A stretch of DNA of 9,158 nt. Origin: JAVBQJ01 sp045585875. GTDB taxonomy: Bacteria; Verrucomicrobiota; Lentisphaeria; Victivallales; Victivallaceae. The stretch is taken from NCBI GenBank assembly GCA_045585875.1, contig JAZMZH010000171.1:1-9158 (forward strand). The letters run 5' to 3'. This document shows positions 1-6,019 of this stretch, in pieces. A program made the position numbers and the translations under genes. Position 1 is the first letter of the stretch. Each line of letters begins with the position of its first letter. Under the pieces are notes generated by a model. It saw nothing but the letters and a program-made list of their open reading frames with translations. It was not told the origin of the DNA and searched no databases.

Positions 1-1050
1 GCCGGACTCTTCCCGGGGGAGGGGGGCGGATTGCTGGAATATCGGATCACCGGCGCGGCCCTGCCCATGAGCCTCATACTCCTGCCCGCCTCCGTGAACG
101 GCATCTCCGAACGCGGCGCCGTCTCCGAATACCGCCGCACGCATGTGGCGCTGGACACCCTCGGTGGCGGATATGAATTCGGCAGCCGTCTGCCTTTCGG
201 CGCCGAGTACCGGCTGCGCCGCACTCTGGAGCTCGCCGACGGCTGGTGCTGCGTTTCCTGCGATGCCTCGGTCATCGGAGCCGGAGGCATCGACACCCTC
301 GAACTGGCCGAAGTGCGCCTGAGGGGAGAGTGGACTTCCTGCCGGATCTTCCGGCTTTCGGGGCGTCCGGAGGAGGTTTCATGCGGCAGTGAACCGGCGG
401 AGATTTTTTCGGAAACCCCCTTCCGGACGGTGGAATTCACCGACTGCCGCGGCGATCGTCTGGAGATCGGCGCGGGCGACGACTGGTGGCGCTGGACCGC
501 TCTGCCGGGCGGCGGATATTCCCTGAAAATCACGCCCGGAGAAGCGGTTTTCAAGCGCAGAATCTTTCAGGTGCCGGAGGCGGAGGAGACCGCCGTGCCC
601 GGCTCCGTGCGCAAGAGCTGGCGCTGTCAGTGGTACTGGGCATGGACGCCCGCCGGGTTTGACCGGATGACCGTGCCCCCGTCGGAACGGCTGCTGGTGC
701 CGGACGCCTGCGGCAAGTCGCCGCTGCTCCAGAGGGCGCTGCGCAAGGCGGTGCGGCGGGTCGCCGGGGAGGGGGTCCGGGGCGCGCCCCGGGTGATGCA
801 CCGGATTTGCGCCGACGCCGCTCATCTGGAGCGGGCCGGCAAGGTGGAACTTTTGCACTTCGACCGCTGTGAAGCCATGCGCACCCATCTCTGGGCCAAC
901 CGCCGTCTGAGGGCGGAGCTGGGGCCGGAGGCGGGGTTTGTCTGGGAGAACGGGGCGGACGGTTCCGCGCCGCCGTCGGAACTGCGGATGGCGGCGCTGC
1001 CCGCGGGCGGATTTTCCGCTCCGCTGCGGGAGGCGGAGGAGATCCGTTGA
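1..1050 (+). CDS. Unrecognised protein, 3' part of gene (5' end outside window)
   Basis: The frame is open from base 1 to a TGA at 1048-1050, so the gene probably begins upstream. An in-window start at TTG 31, behind a purine-rich G-run, is possible but the upstream codons are also open. About 349 residues are visible. I do not recognise the family. The first two thirds are rich in short alternating hydrophobic and charged stretches with many Trp, Tyr and Gly, as in beta-sandwich proteins. The last ~120 residues are Arg-rich and look helical. No transmembrane segment or nucleotide-binding motif is seen in the visible part. Its stop codon overlaps the start of the downstream glycosyltransferase gene (TTGA), so the two are very likely translationally coupled and co-transcribed. 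A role in glycan synthesis or modification is inferred from context only. It is a real gene judging from its length, coding-like composition and the coupled downstream start. Confidence 0.75.
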   Translation, partial: AGLFPGEGGGLLEYRITGAALPMSLILLPASVNGISERGAVSEYRRTHVALDTLGGGYEFGSRLPFGAEYRLRRTLELADGWCCVSCDASVIGAGGIDTLELAEVRLRGEWTSCRIFRLSGRPEEVSCGSEPAEIFSETPFRTVEFTDCRGDRLEIGAGDDWWRWTALPGGGYSLKITPGEAVFKRRIFQVPEAEETAVPGSVRKSWRCQWYWAWTPAGFDRMTVPPSERLLVPDACGKSPLLQRALRKAVRRVAGEGVRGAPRVMHRICADAAHLERAGKVELLHFDRCEAMRTHLWANRRLRAELGPEAGFVWENGADGSAPPSELRMAALPAGGFSAPLREAEEIR

Positions 1051-2099
1051 GAGAGGCCTGGGGCTATGCGATGCGCTACGGGGACCTGGGGGCCTCCAGC
1101 CGCATCCGGCATCTGGCCTGGGCGAGGCGGATGCGTCAGGCAGGAGTGCCGGTTTCGTGGCAGAGTTTTTTCGCCAATTCCTATCTGCGCCGTCTCTACC
1201 GCGGCGGCGGCAGGAGCCTGTGGGAGTGGCTGACCGGGACGGTGCGGAGGATCTGCTGGCTGATCTTCCGGGCTCCGCGCAATCTGGTGGTGGAGTATGA
1301 GCTGCTGCCCGGAGTGCCGTGGTTTGCCGAGCGGATCTTCTGGTTCGGACGCCGGATCGTCCTGGATTTCGACGACGACGTGGGCGTGCGTTATCGGGAC
1401 AAACCGCTGCTGCGGGGGAAATACGACCGGGCGGCGGCGCGGGCGGTTATGGTGACCGCCGCCAACGAGCGGCTTTTCCGGCATTTTTCGCGATATAACG
1501 GCAACGTGTTCCAACTCCCGACGCTGGTGGATCGTGAGGTTTTCCGCTCCGGGGAGGGGAAATTTCCGGAATTCACCGTTGCCTGGATCGGCACCCCCGT
1601 GACCTACCGGTATATCGAGGAATTCGCGCCGGTGCTGCGGGCCGCCGCCGAAAAGGTAAGATTCCGATTGCTGATCATCGCCTCCAGAACGCTGGAAAAA
1701 CGCGCTCTGTCCGGCGTCGAAATGGCGTTCGCCGACTGGAGCCCCGGCGCCGCCGAAGAGCTGCTCATGCGCTGTCATGCGGGGATCATGCCGCTTGCCG
1801 ACGACGATTTCAGCCGGGGAAAATCCGCTTTTAAACTGATTCAGTATATGGCCGCCGGGCTCCCGGCGGTCGCCAGCGGAGTGGGGGAAAACCGCAATGT
1901 CGTTATCGAGGGGCGCACCGGGTTCATTGCCGACTCGCCCGCCCGCTGGGTCGAGGCTCTCGCCGAACTGGCCGGAAACGAGGAACTGCGTCTGGCCATG
2001 GGACGCTGCGCCCTGGCCGCCGCCGGCAGGTACTGTTACGACGCCTGGTTCGGAGAATATGAGAAGAGGCTGGCTTCCGCCTTCAGAACAGAATTATGA
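1047..2099 (+). CDS. Glycosyltransferase, group 1 (GT4-like, GT-B fold)
   Basis: A 350-residue protein, expected to transfer a sugar from a nucleotide-sugar donor to a cell-surface glycan acceptor on the cytoplasmic face of the membrane; donor and acceptor cannot be read from sequence. The N-terminal half has the RYGDLGASSRIRH segment (residues 10-22), usual in this family for acceptor-side binding, and a DFDDDV motif (107-112). The C-terminal Rossmann half starts at AWIGTP (179-184) and carries the donor-binding block GIMPLADDDFSRGKSAFKLI (246-265) followed by YMAAGLPAVAS and GENRNVVIEGRTGF. Start choice: TTG at 1047 has a strong GGAGGAG site about 7 nt upstream and keeps the first beta strand; an in-frame ATG at 1071 would delete it and has only a weak site. 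The start overlaps the preceding stop, and the 3' end overlaps the convergent gene by 17 bp. The family call is firm; the substrate is unknown. Confidence 0.92.
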   Translation: MREAWGYAMRYGDLGASSRIRHLAWARRMRQAGVPVSWQSFFANSYLRRLYRGGGRSLWEWLTGTVRRICWLIFRAPRNLVVEYELLPGVPWFAERIFWFGRRIVLDFDDDVGVRYRDKPLLRGKYDRAAARAVMVTAANERLFRHFSRYNGNVFQLPTLVDREVFRSGEGKFPEFTVAWIGTPVTYRYIEEFAPVLRAAAEKVRFRLLIIASRTLEKRALSGVEMAFADWSPGAAEELLMRCHAGIMPLADDDFSRGKSAFKLIQYMAAGLPAVASGVGENRNVVIEGRTGFIADSPARWVEALAELAGNEELRLAMGRCALAAAGRYCYDAWFGEYEKRLASAFRTEL

Positions 2100-3966
2100 A
2101 GAACACCAGCCAGACGATCCATCCGGCCGGCAGGTGCATCAGCAGCATGGCCGCCGCGATTCCGATCAGCGCACCCGCTCCGGAGGCGATTTCGCCGGAA
2201 AATCCCGCGGCGCAGCTCCTGAAGTGACCCCGTGTGATGTTCAGAGAGCCGAAGAGGAGCGCTCCCACCATGCCCGCCGTCGGATGGATCCCGGCGAAAA
2301 CCGCCAGAAACGCGGCCACCGGCGCCGCCATCCGCCGGATCACTCCGTCCGAAGAAAGCCCGTTGGGGAAAAACAGAAGCCCCGCCATGGGGAAAAGCAG
2401 CGCGTAGCCGTGGAGGATCAGCGGCCCGTCCAGGGCCCGGATGGCGCCCAGCGCGGCCAGAACGCATCCCGAAACCGTCAGCCCGGAGAGCAGATAACGG
2501 CGGAATTCCGAGGAGTACCGCCGCCTCTCCGCCGATATGCGCCAGAATCCCAGCAGGACCGCCAGCGCGCCGAGGAACATCGCGATCCCCGGATGGAGTT
2601 CGAAAAGACGGCGGATTTGTTCCCGGGGCGGCACCTCCGGACGGGGCAGAAGTTCGATGTCGGAAAGCCCGTCGAAGGAACTGCCCTGATCCCGATTCAG
2701 CTCGTAAAGCATGGCGAGCACACCGACCGGAAACTTCCGGATCATGCCGTCGTAGCGTTCGAACGTCTCCTCCAGTTCCCGCCAGGAGGTCGTGAGGGGG
2801 CGGTTGGAGAAAAGAGTCAGCGCCTCCGCGCCGGGCACCGTGCCCGAGTATGAAAAAGCGTCGTCCGGGATGACGGAGCTCAGCGCCGAGGGGACCGCCA
2901 GCACGCCGCCCGGAGAAAGCAGCGGGATGAACTGAAGCGGATCGCCCTCCGCCGCCACGATCAGATCGTAGGGACCGTCCAGCAGGGCGAAGCGTCCGAT
3001 GCGCCGGACATCGGCCCGGGTGATGATCGTCGCCTGATGGACTGCCGCCAGTTCCGGGTCCCCGGTGAGATGATCCACGCCGGCGATGCGGGGGATGTGC
3101 AGCAGGGCTTCCGGGACCAGATGCGAGAGCGGGGACGCGGCCAGGAGGACCTGCAGATTGTGATTCGGGGTCTGCAGCGCCGCCGGCAGCAGCGCCGCCG
3201 CCATCTCCAGGTCGCACGGCGCAACCGCGGTTTTTCTGCCGTCAAGAGTGTAAAAAGATTTTTCCCCGTCTGCGTCGGTACGGACCCTCCGGAACCCGTC
3301 AAAGGTGAATATCAGATTGCTCCGGCAGGGGGCGGAGGTTTGCGCCGCGGCCAGGTAAAGAGCGCCCATGACGGGGATGACGGCGAGCAGCACTCCGGTG
3401 CGGAAGCTGTTTTGCCGCAGGAGCGACATCAGCAGTACCGACAGGATGAGGGAGAGCAGACAGCATAAGGTGAAAATCTGTGCCTCCGGCAGCGGCAATG
3501 TGAATTCATAGCTTGCGAACTTCAGCAGCCCGCCCAGCGCCGTCGCCGCGTAAAAACTTCTGAGGAAATTCCTCTGGCGCGCAGCAAGGATCAGGAGCAT
3601 CGCCGCAAAACCGGCCGCCGCCGCGATCAGCAGCGCTCCCGACATCGCCGCCGGGCCGGGGCCCTCGATCATGATCCGGTTGAATCCCGGCGCCGCCAGC
3701 ATGAGGCATGAGGCGAGAAATCCGCCCAGGGGCAGCGAAAACCGGTTCAGGCGGCTGAGCCGCAGAAAAACCGGCGCGGCAAAGGCTCCGAAAAATCCGC
3801 ACAGCACCGCCGCCGGTTCGTTCAGCCCCTCAAGGCGGATACATTCCGCCGTCCCGAAATAAATTTTTGACACGCTGCCCCCGGCCGCAAATCCGGTCAG
3901 CAGCAGCACCGCGCGGCACAGCAGTCCGGCGATGTCGCCGCGGGCGGGTTTTTTCCATTTCAGCAT
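2083..3966 (-). CDS. Polytopic membrane protein with degenerate spermidine-synthase-like domain
   Basis: A 627-residue integral membrane protein. About seven hydrophobic segments lie in residues 12-208, followed by a soluble stretch of roughly 250 residues (210-460) and about five or six more membrane segments (461-627). The soluble stretch resembles the Rossmann core of spermidine synthase or class I methyltransferases: LQVLLAASPLSHLVPEALLH (271-290), then GVDHLTGDPEL as the acidic strand 2, TRADVRRIG, and PYDLIVAAEGDP with LLSPGGVLAVPS (332-360). The glycine-rich cofactor loop normally seen after strand 1 (GGGxG) is replaced by AASPL, so aminopropyl or methyl transfer is doubtful. Membrane proteins with an embedded spermidine-synthase-like domain are known in several phyla, mostly without proven function. 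The ATG overlaps the truA stop (ATGCTGA) behind an ideal GGAGGAGGAG site, so the genes are coupled. It could be a transporter-like or flippase-like protein; that is speculation. Confidence 0.8.
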   Translation of the reverse strand: MLKWKKPARGDIAGLLCRAVLLLTGFAAGGSVSKIYFGTAECIRLEGLNEPAAVLCGFFGAFAAPVFLRLSRLNRFSLPLGGFLASCLMLAAPGFNRIMIEGPGPAAMSGALLIAAAAGFAAMLLILAARQRNFLRSFYAATALGGLLKFASYEFTLPLPEAQIFTLCCLLSLILSVLLMSLLRQNSFRTGVLLAVIPVMGALYLAAAQTSAPCRSNLIFTFDGFRRVRTDADGEKSFYTLDGRKTAVAPCDLEMAAALLPAALQTPNHNLQVLLAASPLSHLVPEALLHIPRIAGVDHLTGDPELAAVHQATIITRADVRRIGRFALLDGPYDLIVAAEGDPLQFIPLLSPGGVLAVPSALSSVIPDDAFSYSGTVPGAEALTLFSNRPLTTSWRELEETFERYDGMIRKFPVGVLAMLYELNRDQGSSFDGLSDIELLPRPEVPPREQIRRLFELHPGIAMFLGALAVLLGFWRISAERRRYSSEFRRYLLSGLTVSGCVLAALGAIRALDGPLILHGYALLFPMAGLLFFPNGLSSDGVIRRMAAPVAAFLAVFAGIHPTAGMVGALLFGSLNITRGHFRSCAAGFSGEIASGAGALIGIAAAMLLMHLPAGWIVWLVFFIILF

Positions 3967-4856
3967 GACTCTCCTCCTCCGAAGGGCAGAGCCCGCAGTT
4001 GCCAGGCCCGCAATTCCTCCTCCTCAAAAAACACTTTGTTCAGAAACAGTCCCCGGGCCGGAGCGGTTTCCGGCGCCGCGCTCCGGTCTCTGGCGGCAAG
4101 GAGCTCTCCGCACTCCTCCGGGCGGAGCCTCCCCCGCCCCGCCGCCTCCAGAGTTCCGATCAGACAGCGGACCATCTTGTAGAGAAAGCCGCTGCCCTTG
4201 AAGGTGACGCAGACGAATTTCCCGAAACGGCTGAAATCAATGCTGTAAATCGTCCGCACCGCTTCCGGAATCATGCTCCGCTCCACCACAAAACTTGAGA
4301 AATCATGGGTGCCGACAAAGGCCCGGCTCCCCTCGATCATGGCGCCCACGTCGAGCTGTCCGCCGCATCGCCAGGAGTATCTCGCGTCAAAGGGGGTTTC
4401 GCTCCCGAGGTTGAAGACGTAGGTGTAGGCTTTTCCCACGGCATCATAGCGGGTGTGAAAATTCAGATCCGCTTCCCGGATGGACCGGATGCGTATGGAG
4501 GGCGGCAGCTTGCTGTTGAGGATGCACGGGATCCGCTCCGGAGGCACGAAGGGCCGCGCCGGAGAGAGATAACTGGCCGCAAAGCCCAGCGCGTGAACCC
4601 CGGCGTCCGTGCGGCTCGCGCCGATCAGATGAATGGGCGTCCCGGAGTACAATCGGGCGAACTCCTCCTGAAGCACTCCCTGCACACTGGATCGGCCGGG
4701 CTGAATCTGCCACCCGGAAAATTCACTGCCGTCGTAGGCGATTTCCAGCAGGAGCCGCATTGCCGGGGTGTAGGGGACCGGTTCCGGGGTACGTCTCGGC
4801 GCTCCGGACGCCGCTTTGAGACGGGGGAGCATCGGCGGGAATTCTTGTCGCGTCAT
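3960..4856 (-). CDS. truA: tRNA pseudouridine synthase A
   Basis: Converts uridines at positions 38-40 of the tRNA anticodon arm to pseudouridine. The family hallmarks are clear: LLLEIAYDGSEFSGWQIQ (residues 35-52), then GASRTDAGVHALG (79-91) with the catalytic aspartate at residue 84. AYTYVFNLG and FVGTHDFSSF follow in the centre, and the C-terminal FLYKMVRCLIGTL substrate-binding block comes near residue 225. From the ATG at 4856 the protein is 298 residues, but the first 32 are low-complexity and Pro/Arg-rich with no family counterpart. An internal ATG at 4758-4760 gives 266 residues starting MRLLLEIAYDG, the normal TruA length. Neither ATG has a good ribosome-binding site, so the start is unsettled. 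The stop overlaps the next gene's ATG by 7 bp. Placement behind prepilin genes is probably incidental operon packing. Confidence 0.95.
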   Translation of the reverse strand: MTRQEFPPMLPRLKAASGAPRRTPEPVPYTPAMRLLLEIAYDGSEFSGWQIQPGRSSVQGVLQEEFARLYSGTPIHLIGASRTDAGVHALGFAASYLSPARPFVPPERIPCILNSKLPPSIRIRSIREADLNFHTRYDAVGKAYTYVFNLGSETPFDARYSWRCGGQLDVGAMIEGSRAFVGTHDFSSFVVERSMIPEAVRTIYSIDFSRFGKFVCVTFKGSGFLYKMVRCLIGTLEAAGRGRLRPEECGELLAARDRSAAPETAPARGLFLNKVFFEEEELRAWQLRALPFGGGESC

Positions 4857-4897
4857 CTTTGTGGATTCAACTCCGGCGACGCCGGACGGGCGGCGGA

Positions 4898-5131
4898 TCA
4901 GGGTTTGTAATCGTCGCCGATGCTTTTGAATATCTCCTCGCTGGATTGCGTGGCGTCATCCGAAACGTTGCCGCCCAGCGCTTCGGTGGCGCCGGAGAAC
5001 ATGGCCCGGATCTGGTCGCTGAATGCGTAGAGCACCGTGAGCGCCGCGATCGCCACGACCGCGATGATGATAACATACTCCAGCAGAGCCTGCCCCCTGC
5101 TGCGCCTTCTGAGAGAATGTTTCTTTTTCAC
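4898..5131 (-). CDS. Flp-type prepilin (class III signal peptide)
   Basis: A 77-residue protein starting at GTG 5131-5129, chosen because an AAGGGG site lies about 8 nt upstream. The alternative ATG at 5194 would add 21 residues, has no good site and would give an overlong leader. The leader is short and basic (KKK, RRR at residues 2-10) and ends in Gly13. It is followed by QALLEYV, which fits the Flp prepilin cleavage rule G|xxxxE[YF] with Glu at mature position 5 and Tyr at 6. A single hydrophobic helix (15-37) follows, then a small polar tail rich in Ser, Asp and Glu. A prepilin peptidase would be expected to give a 64-residue subunit assembled by a Tad/type IV-like machine. No such machine is in the window. 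Function is inferred from family features: pilus fibre, pseudopilus or membrane-retained small protein. Confidence 0.75.
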   Translation of the reverse strand: MKKKHSLRRRSRGQALLEYVIIIAVVAIAALTVLYAFSDQIRAMFSGATEALGGNVSDDATQSSEEIFKSIGDDYKP

Positions 5132-5204
5132 GAAGTCACCCCTTTCCCTTAGGTATTTGCGAGTGAAGATCCCATGTCTTTTTTTCAACCTCAAAAACTT
5201 CCGA

Positions 5205-5387
5205 TCACGGACATCCCACCCCGACGGCGTTCAGCAGCCATCTGCCGTACACCGAAAATTGTTTCAGCAGCACTGCCGCGGAGAGCGCCGCGACGGAAAA
5301 AATCACCGCCAGCACCGCGAACTCCGTCAGCACCTGGCCGCTATCCGACCGCCGGTCCGCGCCGGCCGACAATGTTGTTTTTTTCAT
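5205..5387 (-). CDS. Second Flp/TadE-like prepilin, start nested in panD
   Basis: A 60-residue protein with the same build as its downstream neighbour: basic leader (KK at 2-3, RR at 12-13) ending SG at 16-17, then QVLTEF (Gln, +4 Glu, Phe), a hydrophobic helix of about 18 residues (24-41), and a short tail ending GCP. Cleavage after Gly17 would leave a 43-residue subunit. The start ATG at 5387 lies inside panD, giving a 47-bp overlap in another frame. The panD stop falls within the leader codons just before the SGQ segment, so any version of the protein with a leader must begin inside panD. No convincing ribosome-binding site precedes the ATG, so expression probably depends on panD translation. 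Similarity to the neighbour suggests a pair of subunits (major and minor), or TadE-like against Flp-like; very short genes like this are easily missed or miscalled. Confidence 0.6.
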   Translation of the reverse strand: MKKTTLSAGADRRSDSGQVLTEFAVLAVIFSVAALSAAVLLKQFSVYGRWLLNAVGVGCP

Positions 5388-5712
5388 CCAGCACGATCAC
5401 CGTCGGGCTGACTTCGGCCGCCTCGGCCGCCTCCATCAGCGAAAATGCCATGATAACGATTATGTCCCCCGGCCGGCCCTTGCGGGCGGCCGGGCCGTTG
5501 AGACAAATTTCCCTGCTGCCGGCCGGAGCCGGTATGGCGTAGGTTTCGATCCGCTCTCCGTTGCGGCGGTTGGTGACCAGAATCTTTTCGTAAGGCAGTA
5601 TACCGGATGCGGTCAGCAAGTCCCGGTCGATCCCGAGGCTTCCCTCATATTCCAGTTCACAGGCGGTCACCCGGGCCTTGTGAATCTTTCCGGTAAGCAT
5701 TTGTTTCAGCAT
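5341..5712 (-). CDS. panD: Aspartate 1-decarboxylase proenzyme
   Basis: Decarboxylates L-aspartate to beta-alanine, the precursor of pantothenate and CoA, in the cytoplasm. It is a 123-residue pyruvoyl enzyme; E. coli PanD is 126. The proenzyme self-cleaves at Gly24-Ser25, seen here in EYEGSLGID at the same numbering as E. coli, and Ser25 becomes the pyruvoyl group. Other conserved positions are present: Lys9 in TGKIHKARVT, Arg54 in NGER, Thr57-Tyr58, and Asn72 in LNGPAA. The start ATG has AAGGA about 8 nt upstream and follows a good promoter, so this is the first gene of the leftward set. Its 3' end overlaps the start of a small prepilin gene. No panB or panC is adjacent. The identification is secure. 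Confidence 0.96.
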   Translation of the reverse strand: MLKQMLTGKIHKARVTACELEYEGSLGIDRDLLTASGILPYEKILVTNRRNGERIETYAIPAPAGSREICLNGPAARKGRPGDIIVIMAFSLMEAAEAAEVSPTVIVLDEKNNIVGRRGPAVG

Positions 5713-5757
5713 TGCAGATGTCCTTGTGAATGTCAGGCAAATTTTCGACCTGCCTCT

Positions 5758-5786
5758 AATATAGCACGGGTTGAGGGTTTTGACAA
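5758..5786 (-). promoter_or_regulatory. Sigma-70-like promoter of panD
   Basis: On the minus strand, TTGTCA (5786-5781), exactly 17 bp, then TATATT (5763-5758). The predicted start near 5751 leaves a leader of about 39 nt ending in the AAGGA site of panD. This is the only clear promoter seen for the leftward genes. Confidence 0.65.
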
Positions 5787-5902
5787 ATTTTTTCGGCTTC
5801 GCATGGGGAGGATTTTCGGACGGCGGAGGCGCGGAGGACCGTCAAGGGGAGATTCTCCGCCCGCACCGCGCGTTTGGGGAACGGCGCAAATGACGACACT
5901 GA

Positions 5903-5938
5903 AAAATTTGAAAATTTTTTTTAAAAAATAAAATTTCC
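5903..5938 (+). promoter_or_regulatory. AT-rich UP-like element upstream of gdhA
   Basis: A run of A- and T-tracts (AAAAATTTG, AAAATTTTTTTT, AAAAAATAAAATTT) sits directly upstream of the gdhA -35 in otherwise GC-rich DNA. This is where an RNA polymerase alpha-subunit UP element or intrinsically bent DNA would lie. Position and composition are observed; the role is inferred. Confidence 0.45.
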
Positions 5939-5940
5939 GT

Positions 5941-5969
5941 TTGCTCCCGCCTCATTTTCAGTGTATATT
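5941..5969 (+). promoter_or_regulatory. Sigma-70-like promoter of gdhA
   Basis: TTGCTC (5941-5946), 17 bp, TATATT (5964-5969; overlapping TATTAT at 5966-5971). The predicted start near 5976 gives a leader of about 44 nt. The weak -35 is offset by the adjacent AT-rich upstream element. Confidence 0.6.
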
Positions 5970-6019
5970 ATACGGTTTGCCGAAGGCAGGGCAAAGGTTG
6001 TCAACATAAAGGAACCACA

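Noticed and set aside
822..1778. 318-codon minus-strand frame across the glycosyltransferase start
   Set aside because: Pro/Arg/Gly-rich translation without motifs, opposite two genes whose coding sense is supported by stop/start coupling and family motifs.
5132..5194. Longer prepilin version from ATG 5194
   Set aside because: It adds 21 residues before the basic leader, has no ribosome-binding site, and ignores the AAGGGG site placed correctly for GTG 5131.
5848..5858. Short dyad GGAGA-T-TCTCC in the panD-gdhA control region
   Set aside because: Five-base arms are expected by chance in GC-rich DNA and it lies far from both -35 boxes; not enough to call an operator.
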